The notes under the pieces were generated by a model, which had not been told where the DNA came from, made no database searches, and saw only the letters and a program-made list of their open reading frames with translations. This document shows, one piece after another, positions 22,810-31,544 of a stretch of 32,571 nucleotides of DNA. Position 1 is the first letter of the stretch; every line of letters starts with the position of its first letter. A program made the translations under genes and the position numbers. Source of the stretch: a bacterium (GTDB lineage Bacteria > Actinomycetota > Acidimicrobiia > Spongiisociales > JAENVV01); assembly GCA_024641305.1 (NCBI GenBank), contig JAHEDI010000035.1, positions 1 through 32,571 of the forward strand. Reading direction: 5' to 3'.

Positions 22810-24063
22810 ATGAGAGACTTCCCGGTCGCAACAACCCCCGCCCCCGGAACCATGTCGGTCGACTGGGAAGAACGCGTCAACTGGGAACGGCTTCGTTCCT
22901 ATCGATTGGCCCGCGTCCGAGAGCAACTCGACGCTCACAACCTCGGCGCGCTATTGCTGTTCGAGACGTCGAATATCCGCTACACCACCAGCACGACCAT
23001 CGGCTATTGGGCGTTCAACAAGGGTGAGCGGTGGGCTCTGGTCACCCGCGAAGGCCAGCCGAAGATCTGGGACTTTGGATCGGCGGCCAAGGCTCACCGA
23101 CTTCAGCTGCCATCCCTCTACGACAATACGAACTCCCTAGCTGGAAACACCGGCCTTCAGGGAGCTATCGGTCCTAACAGTGGTCTCCACGAACGGGCCG
23201 CCGAGGAGATTGCCGCCGCCCTTCGGGAAGCCGGAGTAGAAGGCGAGCCTCTGGGTGTCGACATGGCCGAAACCGGCGTTTTCATGGCGTTGCAGGCGGA
23301 AGGGCTCAACGTTACCGACGGCCAGCAGGCCATGATGATGGCCAGGGAGATCAAGAACCAGGACGAGATCATGCTGCTCACCCAAGCATGTGCGATGGTC
23401 GACGGCGTCTACCAGGACATCTTCGAATTCCTCAAGCCCGGGGTCCGAGAATCCGACGTCGTCGCCCTCGCTCACGGCCGCCTATTCGAGATGGGATCAG
23501 AGTTCGTCGAAGCCATCAACTCGATTGCCGGTGAACGATGCAGCCCGCATCCGCATGTTTTCTCGGATCGGCTCATCCGTCCGGGCGACCAGGCGTACTT
23601 CGACATCATCCACGTCTACAACGGGTACCGGACGTGTTACTACCGGACGTTCGCGGTCGGTCGCGCCAGTCAGGGCCATCGAGACGCCTTCAAGCAGTCG
23701 CGCGAATGGATGGACGCGGCGATCGATCAGGTCCAGGTCGGTAAAACCACCGCCGACATTGCCAGGGTCTGGCCAGAAGCCACCGAGTTCGGTTTCGAGG
23801 ACGAAATGGACGCCTTTGGGCTTCAGTTCGGACACGGTGTCGGGGTCGGATTGCATGAGCGCCCCATCGTCAGTCGGCTGAACTCGCTCGACGACCCGGT
23901 CGAAATCAAAGAAGGCATGGTCTTCGCGCTGGAAACCTACGCTCCGGCCAAGGATGGACGATCGGCCGCCCGGATCGAAGAAGAAATCGTCGTAACGGCC
24001 GACGGTCCGCGCATCATTACGCTGTTCCCATGCGAAGAGCTCATGGTTGCCAATGAGTACTAA
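22810..24063 (+). CDS. M24-family protein with a Cys in place of a metal-ligand Asp (DddP-like/Xaa-Pro peptidase-like)
   Basis: 417 residues with an N-terminal creatinase-type domain (about 1-180) and an M24 domain. Metal ligands read D265, C276 in place of the usual second Asp (correct 11-residue spacing), H342 in GHGVGVG, E375 in ALETYAP and E390 in ARIEEE. Four of five ligands are therefore kept. Overall form, including LLLFETSNIRYTT and KIWDFGSAAKAH, recalls the M24 branch that includes the DMSP lyase DddP and ectoine or carnitine-type hydrolases, so peptidase activity should not be assumed. GGAG lies eight bases before the ATG. It overlaps the E1 alpha gene by 11 bases, so the three plus-strand genes to 26106 form one operon behind site D. 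Confidence 0.82.
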   Translation: MRDFPVATTPAPGTMSVDWEERVNWERLRSYRLARVREQLDAHNLGALLLFETSNIRYTTSTTIGYWAFNKGERWALVTREGQPKIWDFGSAAKAHRLQLPSLYDNTNSLAGNTGLQGAIGPNSGLHERAAEEIAAALREAGVEGEPLGVDMAETGVFMALQAEGLNVTDGQQAMMMAREIKNQDEIMLLTQACAMVDGVYQDIFEFLKPGVRESDVVALAHGRLFEMGSEFVEAINSIAGERCSPHPHVFSDRLIRPGDQAYFDIIHVYNGYRTCYYRTFAVGRASQGHRDAFKQSREWMDAAIDQVQVGKTTADIARVWPEATEFGFEDEMDAFGLQFGHGVGVGLHERPIVSRLNSLDDPVEIKEGMVFALETYAPAKDGRSAARIEEEIVVTADGPRIITLFPCEELMVANEY

Positions 24064-25144
24064 GCCCTACAACGATTCAGCCGCCGACGACCCGACGCTG
24101 CTCGATTACGCGACGCGTCCGGCGCGCCCACCCATGCCCACCGATCCAGCCATGGACGAGGCTGACATCCCGACCGACGTCCGCCTGGAGTTGTACGAAC
24201 GTCAGCACGTTCTCCGCCAATTCGAGAAGCGGGCCTATGACTTGTTCATGCAGAACCTGGTCAAGGGCACGAGCCATCTTTCGCTCGGTATGGAAGCCAT
24301 TTCGGCTGGATTCGGTCAAGCCATGCAACCGGACGACTACGTATTCGCCACCTATCGGGGCCACGCCCACACCCTCTCGAAAGGCGCACCGCTCGGGCCA
24401 GTAATGGCTGAGCTACTCGGCCGCGAGAACGGCATCTTGCAGGGCAAGGGCGGGTCGATGCACCTGACCTCGGTGGAGCACAACATGATGGGCAGCTACG
24501 CCATCATTGGTGCGCACTTGTGCATCGCCAACGGAACGGCGTGGTCGGCCCAGATTCGGGGAACCGACCAGGTCACGGTCGCCTTCTTCGGGGACGGCGC
24601 CACCAACATCGGGGCATTCCATGAAGCGCTCAACTTCGCGGTGATCTGGAATTTGCCGATCGTATTCGTTTGCGAGAACAACCTGTACATGGAGTACACC
24701 CCGAGCGACCTGATCACGGCCGTCGATCACCCGGCCGCCGACCGGGCTTCGGCATACGGGCTGGAGCAAATCGTGGTGGATGGCAACGATGCCGACGCGG
24801 TCTATCTCGCTGCGCAGGACGCGCTATCGAAAGCCCGCCGGGGAGCGGGCCCTTCCCTGGTCGAGGCCGTGACCTATCGGCACGGCGGTCACAGCCGGGC
24901 CGACCCCGGAAAGTACCGGCCGGCCGACGAAGTCGAGGCATGGCTCGACCATGACCCGATTCCCATCTACCACCAACGACTCCTACGACTCGGGGTCCCC
25001 GAAGGCGACCTGGCCACGATCCAGCAGTCAGTGGCCGGGCGGGTGGACGAAGCCACCGAATTCGCCAAGGCAGGAGGCGCTCCGGCGCCCGAGTTGGCAA
25101 TGACCGACCTTTGGGCAAACGGAGGATCAGCATGGCGGAACTGA
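24053..25144 (+). CDS. 2-oxo acid (pyruvate/acetoin-type) dehydrogenase E1 component, alpha subunit
   Basis: 363 residues from ATG 24053. The thiamine diphosphate motif runs from GDGATNIGAFHEA (180-192) to the closing NN at 209-210. FATYRGHAHTLSKG and LQGKGGSMHL (98-138) are typical of PdhA/AcoA-type E1 alpha, and YRHGGHSRADPGKYR matches the phosphorylation-loop region. It decarboxylates a 2-oxo acid and passes the acyl group to a lipoyl E2. The N-terminal 40 residues are a variable extension. Neither E2 nor E3 is in the window. Overlapping coupling with the M24 gene and with E1 beta implies co-expression and a catabolic role; acetoin dehydrogenase E1 is the closest general type. Confidence 0.9.
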   Translation: MSTKPYNDSAADDPTLLDYATRPARPPMPTDPAMDEADIPTDVRLELYERQHVLRQFEKRAYDLFMQNLVKGTSHLSLGMEAISAGFGQAMQPDDYVFATYRGHAHTLSKGAPLGPVMAELLGRENGILQGKGGSMHLTSVEHNMMGSYAIIGAHLCIANGTAWSAQIRGTDQVTVAFFGDGATNIGAFHEALNFAVIWNLPIVFVCENNLYMEYTPSDLITAVDHPAADRASAYGLEQIVVDGNDADAVYLAAQDALSKARRGAGPSLVEAVTYRHGGHSRADPGKYRPADEVEAWLDHDPIPIYHQRLLRLGVPEGDLATIQQSVAGRVDEATEFAKAGGAPAPELAMTDLWANGGSAWRN

Positions 25145-26106
25145 GCTATCGGGAGGCAGTGGCCCGAGGGATCGCCCAGGAGATGCGGCGTGACCCGATG
25201 CTGGTGATGCTCGGTGAAGACATCGCCGGAGCAGGCGGGGTCTTTAAGACAACGGTTGGCCTACTCGACGAATTCGGGCCCAGTCGAATTCGTGATACCC
25301 CCATCTCCGAACAGGCCATTCTTGGCGCTGCCATGGGTGCGGCGATGACAGGGATTCCGGTCATCGCCGAAATCATGTTCTCCGATTTCATCGCTGTGTG
25401 CTTCGACATCCTCGCCAATGAGATGGCGAAGAGCCGGTACATGACCGGAGGGCAAATGACCGTACCGGTCGTCGTCCGCACCCATAACGGGGGTGGTTCT
25501 CGCTTCGGGGCCCAGCACAGTCAAAGCGTCGAGAACTGGTGCATGATGATCCCCGGCCTCAAGGTCGTAGCCCCGTCGAATCCCGGCGACGTGGTCGGGC
25601 TGCTGGCCGCGGCGATCCGTGATCCTGATCCGGTGGTCTTCTTTGAACACAAGTCACTGTTGGCCACCAAAGCCGAAGTTCCCGACGGCGAGATCATCGA
25701 CACGCTCGGAACCGCCAAGGTTCTGCGCGAAGGTAGGGACTGCACCATCGCCGCTTTGGCACTCATGGTGCCAAGGGCGATGGAGGCCGCCGAACGTTTG
25801 GCCGCCGAAGGCATCTCGGCCGAAGTCATCGATCTACGATCGCTGGTTCCGCTCGACACCCAGACGATCCTCGGCTCAGTTGAGAAGACCGGACGTCTTT
25901 ACACCGTCGAAGAGAACCCCCGCTTATGTGGCTGGGGTGCTGAAATCGCCTCACTGGTCGGTGAGGAAGCCTTTTGGAATCTTGATGGGCCTGTCATTCG
26001 AATCTCGACGCCGCACATTCCGTTGCCGTCGGCGGAGAACCTTGAGGACCTGACCATCCCGTCGGTCGATCGGATCTATGAGACGATCAAACGAACCATG
26101 GACTGA
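25132..26106 (+). CDS. 2-oxo acid (pyruvate/acetoin-type) dehydrogenase E1 component, beta subunit
   Basis: 324 residues from ATG 25132, which has GGAGG six bases upstream and overlaps the E1 alpha stop by 13 bases. Typical E1 beta features: ELSYREAVARGIAQEM, LGEDIAGAGGVFKTT, DTPISEQAILGAAMGAAM, and the C-terminal transketolase domain with EVIDLRSLVPLDTQTI. It pairs with the alpha subunit to form the alpha2-beta2 E1. No lipoyl-domain E2 follows; the next gene is an OsmC protein with its own promoter signal. The pair may use the genome's general E2/E3, or the E2 gene lies elsewhere. Confidence 0.92.
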   Translation: MAELSYREAVARGIAQEMRRDPMLVMLGEDIAGAGGVFKTTVGLLDEFGPSRIRDTPISEQAILGAAMGAAMTGIPVIAEIMFSDFIAVCFDILANEMAKSRYMTGGQMTVPVVVRTHNGGGSRFGAQHSQSVENWCMMIPGLKVVAPSNPGDVVGLLAAAIRDPDPVVFFEHKSLLATKAEVPDGEIIDTLGTAKVLREGRDCTIAALALMVPRAMEAAERLAAEGISAEVIDLRSLVPLDTQTILGSVEKTGRLYTVEENPRLCGWGAEIASLVGEEAFWNLDGPVIRISTPHIPLPSAENLEDLTIPSVDRIYETIKRTMD

Positions 26107-26123
26107 GAAAACCCCTCAGCAGG

Positions 26124-26129
26124 TAAAGT
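26124..26129 (+). promoter_or_regulatory. -10 box TAAAGT of a probable leaderless promoter for the second OsmC gene
   Basis: TAAAGT fits TANNNT and lies 6 bases before the ATG at 26136, with no Shine-Dalgarno between. No convincing -35 is seen at 17-18 bp. Confidence 0.45.
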
Positions 26130-26135
26130 CTCACT

Positions 26136-26555
26136 ATGAGCTCAACAACCAGTCGGCCAATCGGTGGCGGACGCACCCAAATCACCGACGGTAAAACCGG
26201 AACGATCCTCCATACAGACGTTTCTCCGGAATTCGGGGGTGGTGGAACCACGTTTTCGTCAACCGATCTGATCGGGGCCGGCCTCGGATCATGCATCAGT
26301 TCTTCGCTAGAGCCCCTGGCTGTCCGACACGACATCCCCTTGGATGCCATATCCATCACCGTTCACAAGGAGCTCGGCGTCGACCCGAAGCGAATCGTCC
26401 GGCTGGCCGTAGATATCGAAGTGGCCACGACCAACGATCCTAAGATCGCGAAACTGTTCGAGCGAGCCGCCCATTCGTGTACGGTTCACCGCTCATTGCA
26501 TCCCGATATCGAATCGCCGATACAGGTTCTATTCATCGATCGACCGGCCATCTGA
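26136..26555 (+). CDS. OsmC-family protein (second copy, short form)
   Basis: 139 residues. The two family cysteines are C53 in GAGLGSCISSSLEP, in the TDLIGAGLGSC helix, and C115 in RAAHSCTVHRSLHP. These correspond to the peroxidatic and resolving Cys of OsmC/Ohr peroxidases. It is unlike the 5924-6493 OsmC protein in sequence, so the two are not a recent duplication. Starts with ATG 26136 just after a TAAAGT box; followed six bases later by the metallopeptidase gene. Probably organic-hydroperoxide defence. Confidence 0.88.
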   Translation: MSSTTSRPIGGGRTQITDGKTGTILHTDVSPEFGGGGTTFSSTDLIGAGLGSCISSSLEPLAVRHDIPLDAISITVHKELGVDPKRIVRLAVDIEVATTNDPKIAKLFERAAHSCTVHRSLHPDIESPIQVLFIDRPAI

Positions 26556-26561
26556 GGCGTC

Positions 26562-27482
26562 ATGGTCAAGTGGAAACCCACATCCGGCCGGTACGTCGAG
26601 AACCGACGCGGCCGGCAAGCCGCCAGAGGCAGCGGTTCGATTGGCTTTCCATCTGGCGGGTCGAGCGGCGGAGGCAGCCTCCCGATCGGCAAGATGGGTT
26701 TACCGATCCTCATTCTTATCTTGGTCCTCAGCGTCTGTATGGGCGGTGGGTCCGGAACCGACGGTGCGACCGTGGCCCCAACCGCCGCCCCCGACCAGTC
26801 CCAAACGGCGGCACCATCCAACTGCGCCCTCGAGAACTCCGAGCTCGTACAGTTCATGTGCGCCATCACCGACAACACCCAGGACATCTGGGCGCGCCGG
26901 TATGCGGCGGCCGGAGCGACCTACCAACCAACCAAACTGGTCATTTTCGACGGTTCCACGAATTCAGGTTGCGGTGGCGCCGATGCCCGGGTCGGACCGC
27001 ACTACTGCCCGCTGGACGAGACCATGTACCTGGACCTCGGTTTCTTCCAGACCCTTGGCAACGAATTCGGGGCGCCAGGAGACTTCGCTCAGGCCTACGT
27101 GATCGCCCACGAGGTCGGCCACCACATCCAGACACTCGAGGGCATCAACGACGACGTGCGCACTGCCCAGCAGAATGACCCTGCCAACGCCAACCAGCTC
27201 TCAGTCAAGTTGGAACTTCAGGCGGACTGTTTTGCCGGTATCTGGGCCCATGACGCCAATCAACTGACCAACGACGTTGGTGCCGTCGAACTCGAGATCG
27301 GCGATCTCGAGGAGGGCATCGCAGCGGCCGAGGCGGTAGGCGACGATCGAATCCAACAGGCTTCGACAGGTCGCATCGATCCCGAGTCATGGACCCACGG
27401 ATCATCGCAGCAACGGGTCGACTGGTTCCTGACGGGCTACAATTCGGGCGACCTAAGCCTCTGCGACACCTTCAGCGGCTAG
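26562..27482 (+). CDS. Neutral zinc metallopeptidase-family membrane protein (YpfJ-like)
   Basis: 306 residues: a Gly/Ser-rich cytosolic N-terminus (1-43), one TM helix (about 44-62), a short Thr/Ala/Pro linker and an extracytoplasmic domain. The zincin motif HEVGHH is at 183-188 within VIAHEVGHHIQTLEG, and the downstream ELQADCFAGIWAHDA supplies the third ligand region. This is the YpfJ/putative neutral zinc metallopeptidase family, whose substrates are not well established. Paired Cys (C88, C100, C137, C149) suggest disulfides outside the membrane. Confidence 0.9.
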   Translation: MVKWKPTSGRYVENRRGRQAARGSGSIGFPSGGSSGGGSLPIGKMGLPILILILVLSVCMGGGSGTDGATVAPTAAPDQSQTAAPSNCALENSELVQFMCAITDNTQDIWARRYAAAGATYQPTKLVIFDGSTNSGCGGADARVGPHYCPLDETMYLDLGFFQTLGNEFGAPGDFAQAYVIAHEVGHHIQTLEGINDDVRTAQQNDPANANQLSVKLELQADCFAGIWAHDANQLTNDVGAVELEIGDLEEGIAAAEAVGDDRIQQASTGRIDPESWTHGSSQQRVDWFLTGYNSGDLSLCDTFSG

Positions 27483-27526
27483 CCGATAACACCAGATAGT
27501 CCCCAGCTTCAGGTTGAATAGTCTTT

Positions 27527-28972
27527 ATGAATCGTTTGACCTCCCTGTTCGTACTCCTGGCCATTGCCGCCACGGCCTGTGTTGGCAGCGAAACGGCGCA
27601 AACCAGTGTCACAACCACGGCCGTGACCACCACCTCGCCGTCCGTCGCCCCTACCACGTCGGCGCCTGCCACGACCGAAACGGACGCCCCCGACAATCTT
27701 GTTCTTACCGACTGCGACCACGAAACCGACCAGTTCAAGCTATTCTGCGAAGCGTATGACATCTTGACCACCAGCTTTGTGGACCCACTGGATCCGGCTG
27801 ACCTCGCCGCCGGGGCCATCGAAGGAATGCAGGAGTATGGCGGCGAAGCCATCGGAACCGCTCCCCAAGAGGTTCAGTGTGCGACGCCTACCGAGGACTT
27901 CGCTGATTTCTGTACCGTATTTGCCGAGGAAGCCAACAACGACATTCCGGGCGACGCCCTGGTCGAGGCAGCTGTGCGAGGCCTCATGGATTTCGCCCTC
28001 GACGATCCGAACTCCACCTACCTTCCCCCTGAGGCATTTGAGGCTTTTCGCAGCTCTAATTCCGGTCAGATCGAGGGCATCGGAGCACTGGTTCGGGGAA
28101 CCAACCTTGAGCCCATCGATGACACCGACATCATCTGCAATGACCTGAGCCCGACCTGCAAGCTAGAAATCGTTACCCCGCTCGAAGGTAGTCCGGCCGA
28201 AGCGGCCGGGATCCTGCCAGGCGACTACATCGTCGAGGTAAACGGCGAATCAGTAGAGGGTCAATCGGTTGATGCTGTGGTTCTTCAGGTCCGCGGACCC
28301 GCCGGATCCGAGGTTCTTCTCGGGGTCGAGCGGGATGGCGAAGTCCAGGACGTCACCATCGAGCGGGCACCAATCGTTGTACCGATTGTCGAAGCAGACA
28401 TGCTGAGCGACACTACCGGCTACCTGAGCCTGGCCCAGTTCACGGCAACCAGTCCCGAGCTGATCCACGATGGGCTCGTCAAACTTCTCGATGCCGGGGC
28501 CGAGAACATCATCTTCGACCTTCAGTACAACCCGGGTGGCTTGCTCGATGCCTCGGTGGAGATCGCTTCCGAGTTCATAGGAGACGGCCTGATCTTGTCC
28601 ACCGAAGCACCCGGCGAAACCATCGAGTTTTCGGCTCTTCCGGGCGGGGTTGCAACGGATGAAGCGGTCAAGGTCTATGTGCTCATCAACCGTGGCAGCG
28701 CTTCTGCTTCCGAGGTCGTCGCCGGTGCCCTTCAAGACACCGGCCGGGCCACCATCATCGGGGAGAACAGCTTCGGCAAGAACACCGTTCAGCGCCAGTT
28801 TCTTCTCAGCAATGGCGGAGCACTCAAGGTAACGATTGCCCGATGGGTAACCCCCGATGGCAACAACTACGGCATTACGGGCCTCACACCCGACGTGCCG
28901 GTCGAGTTGTCAGACGACTTCGATCAACAATTCCTGATCGACTACACGGTCGACTTGATCAACAACGGCTAG
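27527..28972 (+). CDS. S41-family C-terminal-processing protease, lipoprotein
   Basis: 481 residues. A signal peptide ending in the lipobox ATAC (C18) is followed by a Thr/Val-rich linker, so the protease is membrane-anchored outside the cell. A PDZ domain lies at about 175-265 ([20 protein letters not shown]). The catalytic dyad is S393 in RGSASASE and K418 in NSFGKNTVQ, 25 residues apart as in CtpA. The family trims or degrades proteins from their C-termini. The N-terminal half contains six or so Cys in short spaced segments, unusual for CtpA and probably disulfide-linked. Separate from the metallopeptidase gene by 44 bases. Confidence 0.92.
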   Translation: MNRLTSLFVLLAIAATACVGSETAQTSVTTTAVTTTSPSVAPTTSAPATTETDAPDNLVLTDCDHETDQFKLFCEAYDILTTSFVDPLDPADLAAGAIEGMQEYGGEAIGTAPQEVQCATPTEDFADFCTVFAEEANNDIPGDALVEAAVRGLMDFALDDPNSTYLPPEAFEAFRSSNSGQIEGIGALVRGTNLEPIDDTDIICNDLSPTCKLEIVTPLEGSPAEAAGILPGDYIVEVNGESVEGQSVDAVVLQVRGPAGSEVLLGVERDGEVQDVTIERAPIVVPIVEADMLSDTTGYLSLAQFTATSPELIHDGLVKLLDAGAENIIFDLQYNPGGLLDASVEIASEFIGDGLILSTEAPGETIEFSALPGGVATDEAVKVYVLINRGSASASEVVAGALQDTGRATIIGENSFGKNTVQRQFLLSNGGALKVTIARWVTPDGNNYGITGLTPDVPVELSDDFDQQFLIDYTVDLINNG

Positions 28973-28979
28973 CCGCCGC

Positions 28980-29624
28980 CTAACTGGCCGCCAGCCCGGT
29001 CGGACACGAAACACCGGTGCCCCCGATGCCGCAGTATCCGTTCACATTCTTGGCAAGGTACTGCTGGTGGTAGTCCTCGGCGTAGAAGAACGGTCCGGCA
29101 ATCTCGATATCCGTCGTGATTGTCCCGTACCCCGCCGCCGTCAGCTCGGCTTGATAGGCGTCACGCGAGGCTTCAACCATCGCCAACTCCCCGGCGTCCG
29201 CAACGTATACGGCCGACCGATATTGCGTTCCAACGTCGTTGCCCTGCCGCATCCCCTGGGTCGGATCGTGACCTTCCCAGAACGCTTTCAAGATCGACTC
29301 GAAGCTGATTTGATCGGGGTCGTAGGCGACTAGCACGACCTCAGTATGTCCGGTCTGGCCGGTACACACCTCGCGATAGGTCGGATTGGGCGTATATCCG
29401 CCAGCGTATCCAACCGCCGTCGAATAGACGCCGTCGAGCTTCCAGAAAATGCGTTCGGCACCCCAAAAGCAGCCCATCGCCACAACCACAGTTCTAATCC
29501 CATCCGGAAAAGGGGACTCAAGAGGATGCCCGTTGACAAAATGCGCCAGCGGAACATCCATGGTTTCAGTACGTCCCGGCAAGGCTGCCTGCGGGTCGAT
29601 CATCGCTTTCTTTTTACCAAACAT
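28980..29624 (-). CDS. msrA: Peptide methionine-S-sulfoxide reductase MsrA
   Basis: 214 residues, the long MsrA form. Catalytic Cys C52 in [12 protein letters not shown], the conserved GYAGG (74-78), GHTEVV and YRSAVY blocks, and the resolving Cys C198 (GYCGIGG) and C207 near the C-terminus match the three-Cys arrangement of E. coli-type MsrA. It reduces the S epimer of methionine sulfoxide in proteins, with electrons from thioredoxin. ATG start with AAAGGA upstream. Uses Cys, not Sec, at the active site. Convergent with the S41 protease gene, 7 bases apart. Confidence 0.96.
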   Translation of the reverse strand: MFGKKKAMIDPQAALPGRTETMDVPLAHFVNGHPLESPFPDGIRTVVVAMGCFWGAERIFWKLDGVYSTAVGYAGGYTPNPTYREVCTGQTGHTEVVLVAYDPDQISFESILKAFWEGHDPTQGMRQGNDVGTQYRSAVYVADAGELAMVEASRDAYQAELTAAGYGTITTDIEIAGPFFYAEDYHQQYLAKNVNGYCGIGGTGVSCPTGLAAS

Positions 29625-29694
29625 CTCAGAGGTCCTTTCCCGCTACCGGGCGGTTGGCTGCTCGTTCAAACACCAGCTCAGGCGCCGATGTTCC

Positions 29695-30642
29695 CTATCG
29701 AACGAGAATTCGCTCCTCGACGCGACGGACGATTTCGTCAACCGCTTCCCAATTGAGCATGTGGCCACACCCATCGAGCCAAACCAGCTCACCGTGGAGG
29801 AGATTGGCAGCGATGAGGCGCGCTTGGACGGGCGGGGTCGTTCGATCCTCACTCCCGGTGATGACCGAAACCGGTAACTCGATCTCCGCAATTCGGGGCG
29901 AGAGGTCTTCGTCAACCATCATGTCGACCGCTGGAAATATCTGTACATAATCGGCGCTGCCCAGTTCCGCCTGGAGCGCCTCGACCAGGGACGGGGAAGC
30001 CGTTCCGAACGCATCGGTAAGCGCCACCCGTCCGTAAATGCGATTGGAAAGCACCGTGGCTGCGAGGGGATACTTCATGACCCTGGTCCGTGCTTTACCC
30101 AGAGGATCACGCCCCAGGGCACCATACGTTGGCGACACCAGGACTGCGCCGCGCAGGTGCCCCCGGGCGTGGTGCGCATGATCGATCAGGTATTGAAGTG
30201 TGAGGAACGAACCCATCGAGTGGCCGACCAGCACCCCATCGGAAACTTCGAAGTGGTCGATCAAGGCCCGATAATCGGCTGCCATCGGGGATGAACCAAT
30301 ACCATCGGTCCCGATGGTCGATTGGCCGTGGCCCCGCTGGTCGAACGTGATGACCCGGTGTCCAGTCGCTACGAGTCGTTCGGCAACCACGTTCCAGCTC
30401 ATCGAAGAAAGGGCGTAACCGTGTGCCAGAACAACGGTGGGACCGCTACCCGCTTCGAAGGTGCGCAGTCGGGTTCCGTCGCCCCGCTCTAGCCACCCGA
30501 CCTCACCTGGTACCGGGTGGGACAATTCCTCAGGCTGGTAAGGGTCGGGCTTTTTCTCAAGGGTGCGGGCCATGGACGTGACCGCCAGATGAGCTGCCCC
30601 GGCTGCGGCGGCAGCTCCCAAAATGATACGTGAGATCTTCAT
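29695..30642 (-). CDS. Alpha/beta hydrolase with N-terminal membrane anchor
   Basis: 315 residues from ATG 30642. A hydrophobic N-terminal segment (5-22, Ala-rich) is an uncleaved anchor or signal. The core has LAHGYALSS (72-80), nucleophile S142 in VGHSMGS, D266 in TGSEDRTTPP and H294 in GCGHMLNWE. This is a complete triad of the AB hydrolase-1 family (esterase, lipase or haloperoxidase-like); the substrate is unknown. The 70 bases to msrA hold the msrA RBS only. Confidence 0.85.
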   Translation of the reverse strand: MKISRIILGAAAAAGAAHLAVTSMARTLEKKPDPYQPEELSHPVPGEVGWLERGDGTRLRTFEAGSGPTVVLAHGYALSSMSWNVVAERLVATGHRVITFDQRGHGQSTIGTDGIGSSPMAADYRALIDHFEVSDGVLVGHSMGSFLTLQYLIDHAHHARGHLRGAVLVSPTYGALGRDPLGKARTRVMKYPLAATVLSNRIYGRVALTDAFGTASPSLVEALQAELGSADYVQIFPAVDMMVDEDLSPRIAEIELPVSVITGSEDRTTPPVQARLIAANLLHGELVWLDGCGHMLNWEAVDEIVRRVEERILVR

Positions 30643-30752
30643 ACCTGCATCCTCGCGCATTTCCTGTCGATATCTGCAACCGGTATGGCACTTTCCCTCA
30701 AGTTTCTATTGCTGGAGTCGAATAGTGAGTAACGGAGAACCAAGAAGGACCT

Positions 30753-31541
30753 GTGAATCGGACGCCCGATCTGCCCGCCGAGGATGCACGTGTTGCAGTG
30801 CTCGCCCTTCAGCGCGCCAGTCAGCACCTTCTCGACCAACTCGAGGGCTTAACTCACGAGTCGGTGCAGGCTCCTTCGCTACTCCCCAACTGGTCACGCG
30901 CCAATCTCATCACTCACCTGGCATACGTTGGTCGGGCGTTGGTACGGATGACCGACGAAGCACTCGCCGACGGGGCAACATCCACGTACTTGCGTGGTCC
31001 GGAGGAACGAGCCGAGTCGATCAAACGTGGTAACCACATGCCAACCGACCTCCTGCGAAAAGAGCTGACGGTCGCCATTGAAGAACTCGACCGCATGTGG
31101 TCCGGGTTAAGCGAATTCGACTGGGAGACTCCCTTCATTCTCAATGGAACCCACGACGTCCGGCTGACCCGCCTGCTCATGCTGCGCTGGATGGAAGTTG
31201 AGGTACACACCTCCGACTTTGGTTTCGATGGCCCGGGCTTCGACGTTTCGGAATTGTTCATCGCCGCGGCTCTGCCGCTCCGGATTTCCTGGCTCGTACA
31301 ACACCACCGCAGCCGTGAGGACGCCGACCACAGCGTTCGGGGAATCTGGCATTTGCGGGCGACGACATCGCACGAAGCGTGGACGATCAAGACCGCCGGT
31401 GCCACCACCGAGTGCGTGATCGAAGGTCCAGATCGTGACCTCCTGGGCTTCATCCTCGGCCGGGTACCTGTTGGCAACTTGGTCACAAGCGGGAACGTCG
31501 GGTTGGCCCACCGGTTCAAGCTGGCCTTCCCGGGCCCGTAG
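30753..31541 (+). CDS. Maleylpyruvate isomerase-family (mycothiol-dependent, DinB-like) protein
   Basis: 262 residues of the MDMPI family: a DinB-like four-helix N-terminal domain with the metal-site pattern H55 (NLITHLAYVG), E148 and H152 (RWMEVEVHTSDFG), then a C-terminal SCP2-like domain. In Corynebacterium maleylpyruvate isomerase the equivalent His/Glu/His bind Zn and mycothiol is the cofactor; the Glu-x3-His spacing is kept here. Function could be maleylpyruvate isomerisation in gentisate breakdown or another mycothiol-dependent reaction. GTG start with AAGGA upstream; divergent from the alpha/beta hydrolase across a 110-base gap. Supports an actinobacterial source. Confidence 0.88.
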   Translation: MNRTPDLPAEDARVAVLALQRASQHLLDQLEGLTHESVQAPSLLPNWSRANLITHLAYVGRALVRMTDEALADGATSTYLRGPEERAESIKRGNHMPTDLLRKELTVAIEELDRMWSGLSEFDWETPFILNGTHDVRLTRLLMLRWMEVEVHTSDFGFDGPGFDVSELFIAAALPLRISWLVQHHRSREDADHSVRGIWHLRATTSHEAWTIKTAGATTECVIEGPDRDLLGFILGRVPVGNLVTSGNVGLAHRFKLAFPGP

Positions 31542-31544
31542 GCT

